The notes under the pieces are model-generated. The model saw only the letters and a list, made by a program, of their open reading frames with translations. It was not told where the DNA came from and ran no database searches. Positions 37,694 to 47,666 of a stretch of DNA of 64,000 bases are shown in pieces. The stretch is from Pseudomonas saponiphila. Its GTDB lineage: Bacteria > Pseudomonadota > Gammaproteobacteria > Pseudomonadales > Pseudomonadaceae. A program made the translations under genes and the position numbers. Where the stretch lies: contig NZ_FNTJ01000002.1 in the NCBI RefSeq assembly GCF_900105185.1, positions 744,001 to 808,000 on the forward strand, given 5' to 3'. Numbering within the stretch: position 1 is the stretch's first letter; every line of letters starts with the position of its first letter.

Positions 37694-39266
37694 CGAACAG
37701 CTCCTGTTGCGGGGGTTGGTAGTAGTCGGCGCCACGGACGTTCTCGTGGTCGCCGGGTAAGGTCGTTTCGGCGGCACGCTGGGGCAGCGGCTGTTGATCC
37801 AGGCCTTGCTGGAGCAGGTTGCGCACGCTGCGCCCGGTGAAGGCGCGCAGGTGTACGGCACGTTCGGCAGCGGCTTCCAGGCGTGCATTGCCATAGCGCC
37901 GGGCCAGCGAGAGCAGGCCGAGGCAGGCGCGGTAGCCCATCTCCGGGTGCGGCTTGTGGGTCAGTTGGTGATCGATCAGTTGGCGCGTGTAGGGGCCGAT
38001 CCGCGCGCCCCAGTCGAGCAGGCGTTGTGGCGTCCATTCGCGATGCGCCTGGTGCGCCGCGGGCATGTGCTCGCGCTGGGTACTGTAAGCGCCGCGTCGC
38101 CCCAGCAGCAGGTGGCTGGCCACCCGCCGGTTGCCATGCAGCACTTCCAGGGTGTGTGCCGTCAGTCGCACGTCCACGTTCTGCCGGGCCAGGGCGGAGG
38201 GCACGCTGTAGAAGCTGCCATTGACCTCGATGTGGTAGTCGATGCTGACCTTGCAGCGCTTGAAGGTGGCGACCTCGTAGGGATGCACCGGCAGCGCTCG
38301 CAAGGCCGGGCGATCCAGGCGCTCGAACCAGTCGCGCCGGCAGCCATCGAGCCGCTTGAACGGGCGCCGATTCAGATCCTCCAGCAGCTCGGCGATGGCC
38401 TGGTTAAGCGCATGCAGGCTGAAGAACTGCCGATGGCGCAGCCGCGCCATGATCCAGCGCTCGACCACCTGCACCGCCACCTCGGCCTTGGCCTTGTCCT
38501 GAGGCTTGCGTGGCCGTGCCGGCAGGATCACCGTCTGGTAATGACGCGCGCACTCCAGCGTGGCCCGGTTCAGGCCCGGCTCGTAGCGATCCGGCTGGGC
38601 GACCAGGGCGCGCGGATTGTCCGGCACAACCATTTCCGGCACGCCGCCAAAGTAGGTCAGAGCCTGGCCCAGCGAGGTCAGCCAGTCCACCTGGGTTTCG
38701 CCTGGCGTCGCGCAGGCATAGGTGTAATTCGAGGCGCCCAGGGCGGCGACGAAGATGTGCGCCCGGCGCACTTCGCCGGTGGCCGGGTCGACCACCGGCA
38801 GCGTCGGCCCGGCATAGTCGATGAATAGCTTCTCGCCCGCACGGTGCAGCTGACGCATCGAACGTTTGAGCGTCTGGGCGTAGCGCCGGTAGTGCTCGAC
38901 GAACTGGGTGTAGCGGTAGGTCGGCTGGCCCGCATGCGCGGCGAGATATTCCTCCCACAGCAGCTGCAAGGTCACGCCCTTGCGTCGCAACTCGCGGTGG
39001 ATGCTCAGCACATCGGGCAGCACTCGCTCACCGCGCGGCTTGTTCGTCGACGTCGGTGCAAACAAGGCGGCCGCCAGCGCGGCCTCGTCCATGGCCACCA
39101 GCGCCGGCCAGTCCAGCCCGGCCACCCGCGCCGCCGCGATGTACTTGCTAACCACGCCCTTGGACAGCTGCAAGGCACGGGCAATCTTCTCGTGGGACAA
39201 GCCGGCCTCAAACTTGAGGCGCAGACATTCTTTGATGTTTCGCATGGCTACTCGCGGCGCCGCCAT
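37581..39266 (-). CDS. istA: IS21-family transposase IstA, copy 2
   Basis: 561 residues, identical in translation to copy 1 (7687-9372), with the same D150, D216, E262 catalytic triad and N-terminal helix-turn-helix. No frameshift or stop, so either copy could supply transposase for both. Confidence 0.95.
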   Translation of the reverse strand: MAAPRVAMRNIKECLRLKFEAGLSHEKIARALQLSKGVVSKYIAAARVAGLDWPALVAMDEAALAAALFAPTSTNKPRGERVLPDVLSIHRELRRKGVTLQLLWEEYLAAHAGQPTYRYTQFVEHYRRYAQTLKRSMRQLHRAGEKLFIDYAGPTLPVVDPATGEVRRAHIFVAALGASNYTYACATPGETQVDWLTSLGQALTYFGGVPEMVVPDNPRALVAQPDRYEPGLNRATLECARHYQTVILPARPRKPQDKAKAEVAVQVVERWIMARLRHRQFFSLHALNQAIAELLEDLNRRPFKRLDGCRRDWFERLDRPALRALPVHPYEVATFKRCKVSIDYHIEVNGSFYSVPSALARQNVDVRLTAHTLEVLHGNRRVASHLLLGRRGAYSTQREHMPAAHQAHREWTPQRLLDWGARIGPYTRQLIDHQLTHKPHPEMGYRACLGLLSLARRYGNARLEAAAERAVHLRAFTGRSVRNLLQQGLDQQPLPQRAAETTLPGDHENVRGADYYQPPQQELFDDAATHPESTAPATPGRHGPRPGRAMDAAGQPQPELR

Positions 39267-39491
39267 CTTCCTCTCCCGAAATCGGTCGAGGATGGCGGCG
39301 CATCAGGTCATGCGCAACGAAGGGGAAGGCTTTCGCTAAGTCGTGACCGGCGATTTCGGTAAGCCGTGACCACCTGTTTCGGAACAGGCGGAAAATCGGT
39401 CACGTTGCTACCGAAATGAGCGGTCACGCGTTAGCGAAATGACCGGTCACGATCAACCGAAACGGCCGGTCACGGTGCTCCGAAATCCGCA

Positions 39492-39496
39492 CACCT
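39492..39496. repeat. Target-site duplication, IS copy 2, right
   Basis: CACCT, the partner of 36846-36850. Confidence 0.88.
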
Positions 39497-40844
39497 CGCT
39501 GGCCAGGCGCTCGATCTGGGCGATGGCTTCGTTTACCACCCGGTCGCCTTCGCGTGCCTGCTGATCGGCGGCTACGGCCGCTTCCGAAGCCTCTTCGGCG
39601 TTGCGCGCCACTTCCTGCACCGTGGCGGCCATTTCATTCATGGCTGTGGCCACCTGGTCGGTCTCGACTTTCTGGCTGTTGACCCCGGCGCTGGTCTGCT
39701 CAGTGACGGCGGACAGTTGTTCGGCGGCGCTGGCGATCTGGGTCACGCCGTCGCTGATGCCGCCGATCAGCTCCCGCAGGCCCAGGGTCATGCGTTGCAT
39801 GGCGCGTTGCAGTTGGCCCATCTCGTCGCGGCGATCGACTGCCAGGTCCTGGCTGAGGTCGCCGGAAGCCACGCGCTCGGCGGCCTTGAGGGTCTGTTGC
39901 AAGGGCTGGATGATCTGCCGGGTGATGGCCCAGGCAGCGACCATGCCGAATACCAGAGCCAGTAGCGTGGCGATCAACAGGGTGCTCTTGGCCTGGCCAG
40001 CCTCGCTGTCACGCTTGGCGGTCTGAGCAGTGGTCAGTTGCTTGCTCAGGTTCATCAGGCGGTCGCCCTGGGCGGCCATGCGCTTGAGGGCGGCGGCGCT
40101 GGCTTCCTCGGCGTCGCTGAAGGCGCTGACCGCCGCGCGGTAGGCCTTGAGCGAGTCGCTGGCCTGTTGCAGGTTGGCGATATGCTGATCCGGCAGGCGC
40201 GAAGGCAGGCCGGTGAGGTTGTTCAGGGCGTTGTCGATGGCGTCCAGGGCCGGCTGCTTGGCTTCGGGCTTGCCGCTGTAGGTGTAGCCGCGAACCTGGA
40301 AGCGTGCCTGCTGGATCAGCCTGGAAAGCTCGATGACGTTGTTGAACTGGGTCACGCTGTCGCCTTGCAGCAGCGACTTCTCGACTTCGGCGACCCGGGC
40401 CGCGGCGTTGTCCGCGCTGGCGCCGAGCTGGGAGCGGGCGGCCTCACGGGCGGCGGTGGCGCGTGTCATGTCGTTGAAGGCCCGGTGATACTCGGCAACG
40501 GCATCCAGTTGCTGCTCGACCATGGCGATGCTTTCGGGCTGCTGCAACTGTTGGCGGGCGGCGCGCAGGCCCTCGTCGAGCTGTTGGAGCATGCCGTTGA
40601 CGGCATCGGGACCTTGTTCGCCATGGAGCATCTCGTAGTTGAGGCGGGCGATGCGCAGGTCCTTGGTCATGGCGTAGAGGGTGGAGATGTTGCCCAGCTT
40701 ATCGCCACGATCGATGACTCCCGCCAAGCCCGTCCAGCCGGTGGCGGTGATCAACAGGGTCAGCAGCAGTACCAGGCCGAAGCCGATGCCGAGCTTGAGG
40801 CTGACGCTCAGGTTTCCCAGATTTTTGGCTAGCCAACCGTACAT
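39492..40844 (-). pseudogene. Chemoreceptor (HBM-type MCP), 5' fragment
   Basis: The first 451 codons of the receptor: short N-terminal segment, membrane helix (about residues 17-37), a long all-helical periplasmic sensor of about 250 residues that fits the helical bimodular (HBM) class, a second membrane helix (LLIATLLALVFGMVAAWAI), HAMP, and the first methylation helix up to ERLASEV where the IS enters. HBM receptors sense organic acids such as TCA intermediates. The gene sits next to rsmE and tatC exactly where P. aeruginosa has PA5072, described as an alpha-ketoglutarate receptor (McpK), so an organic acid is the likely ligand. Start ATG 40844 has AAAGGGAG upstream. Translation would run into the IS and stop after 12 foreign residues, leaving no signalling tip. 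Confidence 0.92.
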
Positions 40845-40884
40845 GCTGCGAACTCCCTTTTAGCAATATGGGCTTAACCATAGG

Positions 40885-40911
40885 CTATCGGCGGGAACCC
40901 TGGATTCTGTA
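40885..40911 (-). promoter_or_regulatory. FliA (sigma-28) promoter of the second chemoreceptor gene
   Basis: On the minus strand TACA-N15-GCCGATAG, against the FliA consensus TAAA-N15-GCCGATAA: two mismatches and exact spacing. It lies about 40 bp before the start codon. FliA control is usual for chemoreceptor genes. The promoter survives although the gene is broken. Confidence 0.75.
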
Positions 40912-40943
40912 ACGATAATGGCGGTTTGATATTGCGCGCGACA

Positions 40944-40963
40944 GACCCGGCTGTGGCCGGGTC
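40944..40963 (-). other. Hairpin after rsmE
   Basis: Perfect 8-bp stem GACCCGGC / GCCGGGTC with loop TGTG, six bases downstream of the rsmE stop (leftward). There is no T-run after it, so it may protect the message or be a weak terminator. Confidence 0.6.
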
Positions 40964-40968
40964 CATCC

Positions 40969-41676
40969 TCAGAACAGACGGGCGAGCAGGGCGGTGACGG
41001 CAGTTTCCACCCGCAGGATGCGTTCGCCCAGTTGCACCGGTTGCAATCCGGCCTTGCCCAGCAGGTCGATCTCGTAGGGAATCCAGCCGCCTTCCGGGCC
41101 GATGGCCAGGGTCACCGGCCGATCCACGTCGCGTGGGCAGGGCGGGTACTGGCCCGGGTGACCCACCAATCCCAGGGTGCCGGTACAAAGGGCCGGCAAG
41201 CGGTCCTCGACGAAGGGCTTGAAGCGTTTCTCGATCACCACGTCGGGCAGCACACTGTCGCGTGCCTGCTCCAGGCCAAGGATCAGTTGTTCGCGAATGG
41301 CTTCGGGTTCAAGGAACGGGGTCTGCCAGAAGCTCTTTTCGACCCGGTAGCTATTGACCAGCACCAGCCGGGGCACACCCATGGTGGCTACGGTCTGAAA
41401 CACCCGGCGCAGCATTTTCGGCCGCGGCAGGGCCAGCACCAGGGTCAGGGGCAGCTTCGCCGGTGGCGCTTGCTCCAGGCTGATTTGCAGTTCGGCTTCG
41501 CCTGTTTCCAGGCGCAGGACCCGGGCGCTGCCCATCAAGCCGCCAATGCGCCCCACGCGCAGGCTGTCGCCCACGGCTACCCGATGCACTTCCTGCATGT
41601 GGGTCAGGCGTCGATCGCGCAGCACCACTCGGTCGGCCGCGATGAAGTCGGCCTCCTCCAGAAGCAGCAGGTTCAC
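40969..41676 (-). CDS. rsmE: 16S rRNA m3U1498 methyltransferase
   Basis: 235 residues from GTG at 41676, which overlaps the tatC stop; the frame continues far upstream inside tatC, but [24 protein letters not shown] is the usual N terminus. SPOUT-class enzyme that methylates N3 of U1498 of 16S rRNA. It has an N-terminal PUA-like part (about 1-75) and a C-terminal knot domain with LAIGPEGGW and [11 protein letters not shown] as SAM-binding loops. Last gene of the leftward tat array. Confidence 0.95.
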   Translation of the reverse strand: MNLLLLEEADFIAADRVVLRDRRLTHMQEVHRVAVGDSLRVGRIGGLMGSARVLRLETGEAELQISLEQAPPAKLPLTLVLALPRPKMLRRVFQTVATMGVPRLVLVNSYRVEKSFWQTPFLEPEAIREQLILGLEQARDSVLPDVVIEKRFKPFVEDRLPALCTGTLGLVGHPGQYPPCPRDVDRPVTLAIGPEGGWIPYEIDLLGKAGLQPVQLGERILRVETAVTALLARLF

Positions 41677-42467
41677 GCTTGGGTCGCTGGCGGCTGGTCG
41701 TTGTGATCGTCGACCGGGGCGTCGTCCGGATGCTCGCCGCGCTTGCTGATCAGCCCGCCGAACAGCACGCCAATCTCGAACAGCAACCACATGGGTACGG
41801 CCAGCAGGGTCTGGGAGAAGATGTCCGGCGGCGTGAGGATCATGCCCACCACGAAGCAGCCGATGATCACGTAGGGGCGGATCTTGCGCAGGTACGCCAC
41901 GTTGACCACGCCGATCCACACCAGCAGGACCACGGCCACCGGGATCTCGAAGGCCACGCCGAAGGCGAAGAACAGGGTCATGACGAAATCGAGGTAGCTG
42001 GTGATGTCGGTCATCATTTCCACGCCGGCCGGGGTGGCGGCAGCGAAGAACTTGAAGATCAGCGGGAACACCAGGAAGTAGGCGAAGGCCATGCCGACGT
42101 AGAACAGCAGGATGCTCGATACCAGCAAGGGCACGGCGATGCGTTTCTCATGCTTGTACAGGCCTGGTGCGATAAAGCCCCAGATCTGGTGCAGGATCAC
42201 CGGAATGGCCAGGAACAGCGACACCATCATGGTCAGCTTCAGCGGCGTCAGGAACGGCGAGGCGACGTCGGTGGCGATCATCGTCGCGCCGACCGGCAGG
42301 TACTGGCGCAGCGGGGTGGAGACGATGGTGTAGATCTGCTGGGTGAAGGCGAACAACCCGGCGAAGATGATGAAGATCGCCGCTACGCAGCGCAGCAGGC
42401 GGGTACGCAGCTCGGTGAGGTGCGATACCAGCGGCATGTGTTGGTCGTTCTCTGGGATATCGCTCAT
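41673..42467 (-). CDS. tatC: Twin-arginine translocase subunit TatC
   Basis: 264 residues, six membrane helices, with the N-terminal signal-recognition block [17 protein letters not shown] containing the conserved HLxELRxRL. It is the receptor of folded twin-arginine precursors, working with TatA and TatB at the inner membrane. Its start overlaps the tatB stop by four bases and its stop overlaps the rsmE start. Confidence 0.97.
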   Translation of the reverse strand: MSDIPENDQHMPLVSHLTELRTRLLRCVAAIFIIFAGLFAFTQQIYTIVSTPLRQYLPVGATMIATDVASPFLTPLKLTMMVSLFLAIPVILHQIWGFIAPGLYKHEKRIAVPLLVSSILLFYVGMAFAYFLVFPLIFKFFAAATPAGVEMMTDITSYLDFVMTLFFAFGVAFEIPVAVVLLVWIGVVNVAYLRKIRPYVIIGCFVVGMILTPPDIFSQTLLAVPMWLLFEIGVLFGGLISKRGEHPDDAPVDDHNDQPPATQA

Positions 42468-42916
42468 GGTGCTCGCGGCGGCAAGGTGGAGTCGTGGGGG
42501 GCCGTGGTGGCGGGTGTTGCCACCGGGGCTGCTGGCTCTGCGGTCGGTGCCGACGTCGCTGTCGCGGGGGCGGGCACTTCGCTGACTGGCGCGGCTTCGG
42601 CCTGCGGTGTGGTGCCTGGCGCGTGGATCGTCTGCTCGGCCACAGGCTCCACTGGAGTGGGTTGCTGCTGGGTCGGGGCGAGGATTTTTCGCGCCTCCTG
42701 CTCCAGGGACAGAATGTGCTCGTTGTGCAGTTGCCGACGAATTTCATCGGCCCCGATTTCCCGTTCAACTTCCTGTTTTATCGCGTTGAAGCTGCGCTTG
42801 AGGCGCCCGACCCACAGGCCGGCGGTGCGCGCAGCGCCGGGCAGGCGCTCGGGGCCGAGCACCAGCAGGGCCACCAGGCCCACCAGCAGCAGTTCAGAGA
42901 AGCTGATACCAAACAT
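42464..42916 (-). CDS. tatB: Twin-arginine translocase subunit TatB
   Basis: 150 residues. One N-terminal membrane helix with [20 protein letters not shown], the [10 protein letters not shown] hinge, an amphipathic helix, and a long Pro/Ala/Thr-rich tail of about 70 residues that is probably unstructured. Works with TatC in substrate recognition. It lies ten bases after tatA and overlaps tatC. Confidence 0.96.
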   Translation of the reverse strand: MFGISFSELLLVGLVALLVLGPERLPGAARTAGLWVGRLKRSFNAIKQEVEREIGADEIRRQLHNEHILSLEQEARKILAPTQQQPTPVEPVAEQTIHAPGTTPQAEAAPVSEVPAPATATSAPTAEPAAPVATPATTAPHDSTLPPRAP

Positions 42917-42926
42917 TAGTCAGTGC

Positions 42927-43208
42927 TCACGAGTCTTTGCGGGTCGGCTCTTCGACTTTCTGGGCCTGCACGTCGATGGTGTGCGGCTGGTTCAGTGGCG
43001 CAGTGTGCTGGGGCTGAACCGGTGGTACCGGTTGGGCCGCTGGAGGGACCACTGGCTCGGCCGGTTTTTCGTCGTCGTTCATGGCCTTGCGAAAGCCCTT
43101 GATCGATTCGCCGACGTCGGTGCCCAGGTTCTTGAGCTTCTTGGTGCCGAATACCAGTACCACGACCACCAGGATGACGATCCAGTGTTTCCAGTCAAAA
43201 ATGCCCAT
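42927..43208 (-). CDS. tatA: Twin-arginine translocase subunit TatA
   Basis: 93 residues from ATG at 43208 ([19 protein letters not shown]), which has a GAGG-type site upstream; the frame extends further up with no support. One membrane helix, hinge [10 protein letters not shown], amphipathic helix with [11 protein letters not shown], and a Pro-rich tail. It forms the translocation pore. First of tatABC, 25 bp after hisE. Confidence 0.96.
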   Translation of the reverse strand: MGIFDWKHWIVILVVVVLVFGTKKLKNLGTDVGESIKGFRKAMNDDEKPAEPVVPPAAQPVPPVQPQHTAPLNQPHTIDVQAQKVEEPTRKDS

Positions 43209-43233
43209 GCTGCGTTTCCTCTTAGAAAGTTGT

Positions 43234-43566
43234 TCAGGCGGACGGGCGCGAGGCTTTCTCGGCGTGTCCGGACAGACCGAAGCGGCGGTCCAGCTCATCG
43301 AGCACGGCCTGGGGGTGCTGTCCCAGCTGCGCCAGCATGACCATGGTGTGGAACCACAGGTCCGCGGTTTCGTAGATTAGGTCGCTGCAGTCGCCGCTGA
43401 TGGCGGCGTCCTTGGCGGCGATGATGGTTTCCACCGACTCTTCGCCGACCTTTTCCAGGATCTTGTTCAGGCCCTTGTGATACAGGCTGGCGACGTAGGA
43501 GCTGTCGGCTGCGGCGTCTTTGCGTTCTTCCAGCACCTGGGCCAGACGGGTGAGGGTATCGCTCAT
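43234..43566 (-). CDS. hisE: Phosphoribosyl-ATP pyrophosphatase
   Basis: 110 residues. Hydrolyses phosphoribosyl-ATP to phosphoribosyl-AMP, the second step of histidine biosynthesis. The all-alpha NTP-pyrophosphatase fold shows the acidic metal-binding pattern [15 protein letters not shown] and [11 protein letters not shown]. It begins one base after the hisI stop. Here histidine synthesis genes share an array with tat, separate from the hut genes for its breakdown. Confidence 0.97.
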   Translation of the reverse strand: MSDTLTRLAQVLEERKDAAADSSYVASLYHKGLNKILEKVGEESVETIIAAKDAAISGDCSDLIYETADLWFHTMVMLAQLGQHPQAVLDELDRRFGLSGHAEKASRPSA

Positions 43567-43567
43567 G

Positions 43568-43960
43568 TCAGTGTCCTGCAGAATAAATCGCGTGCGGGTC
43601 CTTGAGGACCGGTTCGACGGTTTTCCACTCGCCGTCTTCGTAGACGCGGTAGAAACAGCTGTGGCGGCCGGTGTGACAGGCGATGTCGCCGATCTGCTCG
43701 ACCATCAGGATGATCACGTCGGCGTCGCAGTCCAGGCGCATTTCATGCAGCTTCTGCACGTGCCCGGACTCTTCGCCCTTGCGCCATAGCTTGCCACGGG
43801 AACGTGACCAATAGATGGCGCGGTTCTCAGTGGCGGTCAGGCTCAGGGCCTCGCGGTTCATCCAGGCCATCATCAGTATGCGCCCGGTCTTGTGGTCCTG
43901 GGCGATGGCCGGCACCAGGCCGTCCGCGTCCCATTTGATCTGGTCCAGCCAATCTTTCAT
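43568..43960 (-). CDS. hisI: Phosphoribosyl-AMP cyclohydrolase
   Basis: 130 residues from ATG at 43960, which has CGGAG six bases upstream; an in-frame ATG at 43975 would add five residues and overlap that site. Opens the adenine ring of phosphoribosyl-AMP, step three of histidine synthesis. Zinc and magnesium ligands are in the block [12 protein letters not shown] and in [15 protein letters not shown]. Confidence 0.96.
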   Translation of the reverse strand: MKDWLDQIKWDADGLVPAIAQDHKTGRILMMAWMNREALSLTATENRAIYWSRSRGKLWRKGEESGHVQKLHEMRLDCDADVIILMVEQIGDIACHTGRHSCFYRVYEDGEWKTVEPVLKDPHAIYSAGH

Positions 43961-44040
43961 GTTCGACTCCGACAACCGGGCACAACCCGCTGGTGGCGCC
44001 TCGGCGATTGCGACAGTTTGCCAGCAGGTCGCGCCACTGG

Positions 44041-45645
44041 CTATCGGCGCACGATCAGATACAGGCCCACTGCGATCATCACGCCGGCAGGCCAGTGCCC
44101 CAGTTCCTGCAGCGGGCCGCCGGCGGCCAGAACGGCGCCGCCGCCCAGATGGGCAGTGCCCAGCAAGCGCAGGAACCAGTCGTCCTTGCGTCGCTGCCAG
44201 GGCGCCGGAGGGTCGGCGACGTGGGGCTGCGACATGCGCTCCAGCAGGTCACGGGTCATGTTGGCCAGGTGCGGCAGTTGCTCGATCTGGCTGTGGATAT
44301 TGCCGATCACGGCCTTGGGGCTGACCCGCTCGCGCATCCAGCGTTCCAGGAAGGGTTGCGCGGTATTCCACAGGTCCAGGTCCGGGTACAGCTGGCGGCC
44401 CAGGCCTTCGATATTGAGCAGGGTCTTCTGCAGCAGCACCAGTTGTGGCTGCACTTCCATGTTGAAGCGCCGGGCCGTCTGGAACAGGCGCATCAACACC
44501 TGGCCGAAGGAAATATCCTTCAGCGGTTTTTCAAAGATCGGCTCGCACACGGTGCGGATCGCCGCCTCGAATTCGTTGAGCTTGGTTTGTGCCGGGACCC
44601 AGCCAGAGTCGATGTGCAGCTGGGCCACGCGGCGGTAGTCGCGCTTGAAGAAGGCGAACAGGTTGCGCGCCAGGTAGTCCTGGTCTTCCGGGGTCAGGCT
44701 GCCGACGATGCCGCAGTCGATTGCAATGTACTGCGGGCTCCAGGGTTGCACGGTGCTGACGAAGATGTTGCCCGGGTGCATGTCGGCGTGGAAGAAACTG
44801 TCGCGGAATACCTGGGTGAAGAAGATCTCCACGCCGCGCTCGGCGAGCATCTTCATGTCGGTGCGCTGGTCGGCCAGGGTGGCCAGGTCGGTCACCTGAA
44901 TGCCGTAGATGCGCTCCATCACCAGCACTTTCGGCCGGCACCAGTCCCAGTAGACCTGGGGCACATACAGCAGCGGCGAGCCTTCGAAGTTGCGCTTGAG
45001 CTGGCTGGCGTTGGCCGCCTCGCGCAGCAGGTCGAGCTCGTCGTAGATGGTCTTCTCGTAGTCGCTGACCACGTCCACCGGATGCAGCAGGCGCGCGTCG
45101 GCGGAGAGCTTTTCCGCGGCGCGAGCGAGGATGAACAGCCACGCCAGGTCCTGGGCGATGATCGGCTTGAGCCCGGGGCGGATCACCTTGACCACCACTT
45201 CTTCGCCGGTCTTGAGCTTGGCGGCGTGAACCTGGGCCACCGAGGCCGAGGCCAGGGGTTCGATGTCGAAGCGGCTGAACACGTCGCTGATCTTCTTGCC
45301 CAGTTGCTCCTCGATCAGGGCCACGGACTTTTGCGAGTCGAAGGGTGGCACCCGGTCCTGCAGCAGCATCAGCTCGTCGGCGATGTCTTCCGGCAGCAGG
45401 TCGCGGCGGGTGGAAAGGATCTGCCCGAACTTGATGAAGATCGGGCCCAGGTCCTGCAGCGCCAGGCGCAGTCGGGCTCCGCGGCTCAGGTCCAGCGACT
45501 TGCGCGGGAACCAGCGCCAGGGCAGGGCGAAGCGCAGGGCCAGGAGAAACCAGGGCAGGGGCAGGGCGAACAGCAGGTCATCGAGGCGGTAGCGGATCAC
45601 GACGCGCTGGATGCGCAACAGACGGCGGACGGCAAGCAGCTTCAT
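44041..45645 (-). CDS. ubiB: Ubiquinone biosynthesis ATPase/kinase-like protein UbiB
   Basis: 534 residues of the ABC1/ADCK atypical kinase family. The Ala-rich loop [13 protein letters not shown] and the KxGQ motif region ([12 protein letters not shown]) in the N-terminal half are diagnostic; HADMHPGN and DCGIVG give the catalytic and metal-binding parts. Two C-terminal membrane helices anchor it. It assists the membrane steps of ubiquinone synthesis. Starts inside the ubiJ stop (ATGA overlap). Confidence 0.96.
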   Translation of the reverse strand: MKLLAVRRLLRIQRVVIRYRLDDLLFALPLPWFLLALRFALPWRWFPRKSLDLSRGARLRLALQDLGPIFIKFGQILSTRRDLLPEDIADELMLLQDRVPPFDSQKSVALIEEQLGKKISDVFSRFDIEPLASASVAQVHAAKLKTGEEVVVKVIRPGLKPIIAQDLAWLFILARAAEKLSADARLLHPVDVVSDYEKTIYDELDLLREAANASQLKRNFEGSPLLYVPQVYWDWCRPKVLVMERIYGIQVTDLATLADQRTDMKMLAERGVEIFFTQVFRDSFFHADMHPGNIFVSTVQPWSPQYIAIDCGIVGSLTPEDQDYLARNLFAFFKRDYRRVAQLHIDSGWVPAQTKLNEFEAAIRTVCEPIFEKPLKDISFGQVLMRLFQTARRFNMEVQPQLVLLQKTLLNIEGLGRQLYPDLDLWNTAQPFLERWMRERVSPKAVIGNIHSQIEQLPHLANMTRDLLERMSQPHVADPPAPWQRRKDDWFLRLLGTAHLGGGAVLAAGGPLQELGHWPAGVMIAVGLYLIVRR

Positions 45646-46265
45646 GCGTTATCGCTTGGGTCAAGGGAGCGGGAAAGGCGCTCGAAGCGCGCCTCAAGGC
45701 GTTCCAGGTCGAGTTTGGCCTGATCCAGTTCGCGAAAGCGCGCTTCGGCTTCGCGCTGACCCACCAGGGTCCGCGATTCTTCGGCAAGGAATTCGGCAAG
45801 GTTCTGATTCAGGCTGGCAAAGCCCTGTTGATACCAGCGTGCGCGGCTGCGCACATGGCCACTGAACAGCTGGGTGGCCACCGGCCCCAGCCAGCGCGAC
45901 AGTTCGTATTCCCAGTCCAGCTCCAGGTCCTGGAGGATGGCCGCCAGGTCCAGCAGCGCGCCGCTGTCGCCTTCCAGCTCCACCTCCGGTGCGTGCAGGA
46001 CAGCGGTCTTGTCCTTGCTCAGGGCCAGGCGTACCAGGCTCGATGCCGGCGCGCGGAGGGTGCAGTCAGGGTCGGCGGCCCACTGGCTGGCCAGTATCAG
46101 GCCTTCATCACTGGGCAGGATAAACAGCTGCAACGCCGGGCTGCGGCAGTCGACGGCGATCACCTTGCCATTGAGGTGCTGCAGGCGCGGCAGGGCCGTG
46201 CTGTCCAGGCGCAGCACCCGGTTGATGCCGGTCTCGACGCTGGCGAGCAGGCCGCTGAGCAACAT
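45642..46265 (-). CDS. ubiJ: Ubiquinone biosynthesis accessory factor UbiJ
   Basis: 207 residues with an N-terminal SCP2 lipid-binding domain and a C-terminal coiled coil ([20 protein letters not shown]). UbiJ forms part of the soluble Ubi complex and carries the hydrophobic intermediates. It lies between ubiE and ubiB with overlapping ends, as in other gammaproteobacteria. Confidence 0.95.
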   Translation of the reverse strand: MLLSGLLASVETGINRVLRLDSTALPRLQHLNGKVIAVDCRSPALQLFILPSDEGLILASQWAADPDCTLRAPASSLVRLALSKDKTAVLHAPEVELEGDSGALLDLAAILQDLELDWEYELSRWLGPVATQLFSGHVRSRARWYQQGFASLNQNLAEFLAEESRTLVGQREAEARFRELDQAKLDLERLEARFERLSRSLDPSDNA

Positions 46266-47035
46266 CAGGGCTTGATGCCGCGGTGCAGGGCGACGATGCC
46301 TGCGGTCATGTTGTGATAGGTCACGCGGTCGAAACCGGCCTCGACCATCATCGACTTCAGGGTTTCCTGATTGGGGTGCATGCGGATCGATTCGGCCAGG
46401 TAGCGGTAGCTTTCCGAGTCGTTGGTGATCAGCTTGCCGGCCAGGGGCATGAAGGCGAACGAATAGGCGTCGTAGACCTTGGACATCAGGGCGTTGGTCG
46501 GCTTGGAGAATTCCAGCACCAAGAGGCGGCCGCCGGGTTTGAGCACCCGCAGCATGGAGCGCAGGGCGTCTTCCTTGTGGGTGACGTTGCGCAGACCGAA
46601 GGCGATGGTCACGCAGTCGAAATGGTTGTCCGGGAACGGCAGTTTTTCCGCATCGGCCTGGACGAATTCGACGTTGCCGGCCACACCCAGGTCCAGCAGG
46701 CGATCACGGCCGACCTTGAGCATGGATTCGTTGATATCGGCCAGCACCACTTGGCCGGTAGGGCCTACCAGGTGGGAAAAACGCTTGGTCAGATCGCCCG
46801 TGCCGCCGGCGATGTCCAGCACGCGATTACCGGCGCGCACGCCGGAGAGCTCGATGGTGAAGCGTTTCCACAAACGGTGCATGCCGCCCGACAGTACGTC
46901 GTTCATCAGGTCGTACTTGGCCGCTACCGAGTGGAACACTTCTGCGACTTTTTCCGCTTTCTGGCTTTCAGGAACGTTCTTGAAGCCGAAGTGCGTGGTG
47001 GGTTCGGCATCGCTGCCTTTGCGCTGATCAGTCAT
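46265..47035 (-). CDS. ubiE: Ubiquinone/menaquinone C-methyltransferase
   Basis: 256 residues from ATG at 47035 ([18 protein letters not shown]); the frame runs on upstream but without a family match. Class I SAM methyltransferase that methylates C2 of the ubiquinone precursor. SAM-binding motif [11 protein letters not shown] near residue 70, and the UbiE signature blocks [18 protein letters not shown] and VLEFSKP. First gene of ubiE-ubiJ-ubiB. Confidence 0.97.
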   Translation of the reverse strand: MTDQRKGSDAEPTTHFGFKNVPESQKAEKVAEVFHSVAAKYDLMNDVLSGGMHRLWKRFTIELSGVRAGNRVLDIAGGTGDLTKRFSHLVGPTGQVVLADINESMLKVGRDRLLDLGVAGNVEFVQADAEKLPFPDNHFDCVTIAFGLRNVTHKEDALRSMLRVLKPGGRLLVLEFSKPTNALMSKVYDAYSFAFMPLAGKLITNDSESYRYLAESIRMHPNQETLKSMMVEAGFDRVTYHNMTAGIVALHRGIKP

Positions 47036-47190
47036 ATCGCTGTCACCAAAAGAGAATGCGCGACATTCTAATCCCGGTGGCGGCCTTTGTCTTGGCAAGG
47101 CTGAATGTAAGATAGCGAACCGCCGGGACGTTTTGACGCACGCAGGGTCAAGATGCTTCAGGCAAGTCCGGAAACAGCAGGAGTCCTTCG

Positions 47191-47466
47191 ATGGCCCGTA
47201 TTAGTGTTGAACGCGCCCATGGCCTGGGTAAGCAGGTAGCCCGTGAAAAGGCCGACAAACTGGCGCAGAAACTCGCCGATCAGTATGGCCTGGAGCCGCA
47301 ATGGGCGGGGGATACGCTGAACCTCAAGCGCTCCGGGGTCAAAGGCGCTGTGCATGTGGGTGAGGCGTCGATCCGGATCGATGTGGAACTGGGGCTGTTG
47401 ATGTCGGCCATGAGCGGCACCATCAAGTCCGAAATTGAAAAAGCCCTGGACAAGGCCCTGGCCTGA
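47191..47466 (+). CDS. Polyhydroxyalkanoic acid system family protein
   Basis: 91 residues. [27 protein letters not shown] and a short beta-rich C-terminal half match the small PHA_gran_rgn family often found beside mcl-PHA genes. The function is unproven. It is divergent from ubiE with 155 bp between, and stands 200 bp before phaI. Confidence 0.85.
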   Translation: MARISVERAHGLGKQVAREKADKLAQKLADQYGLEPQWAGDTLNLKRSGVKGAVHVGEASIRIDVELGLLMSAMSGTIKSEIEKALDKALA

Positions 47467-47533
47467 CCCCCGATCCCCAGGCGCCGGCTGCAGGCAAATT
47501 GCAGGTACTGCAATGGCGCCATGCTCAAGAGCC

Positions 47534-47555
47534 TCGCCGGCGAACCGGCTCCTAC
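47534..47555. repeat. Single REP unit
   Basis: TCGCCGGCGAACCGGCTCCTAC, an unpaired GCCGGC-type unit with one changed base in the loop, in the gap before phaI. Confidence 0.82.
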
Positions 47556-47616
47556 ATCAATTGATGACATTCGTTAGGGTGCCGATTCTAATTTTTCCCT
47601 TTAGGTTGTGTCTCAG

Positions 47617-47633
47617 GTCCTCGTTCCGAGGAC
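47617..47633. promoter_or_regulatory. Palindrome in the phaI leader, candidate operator
   Basis: GTCCTCGTTCCGAGGAC: perfect 7-base arms with a 3-base centre, ending 33 bp before the phaI start. PhaD, encoded in this cluster, is known to control the phaI promoter, so this is a candidate PhaD site; it could instead be an mRNA hairpin. Confidence 0.5.
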
Positions 47634-47666
47634 AGTTCCTCAAACCTTCCGCGCGTGAGGTGCACC

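Larger units (their letters stand above)
36851..39491 (-). mobile_element. IS21-family insertion sequence, copy 2 (2,641 bp)
   Basis: Same ends, length, genes and orientation as the copy at 6957-9597, at a constant offset of 29,894 bp; I found no difference in the stretches compared. It is inserted in a second chemoreceptor gene with its own, different target duplication, so the two copies arose by separate transposition events and not by duplication of a larger segment. The left repeats are at 36851-36906 and the right multiple repeats at 39330-39491. Confidence 0.96.

Noticed and set aside
6957..39491. Composite transposon carrying hut and opgGH
   Set aside because: Each IS copy has its own target duplication and the block between them is in conserved Pseudomonas order, so the copies entered separately.
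40944..40963. Intrinsic terminator after rsmE
   Set aside because: Good stem but no T-run on the minus strand, so it is recorded only as a hairpin.
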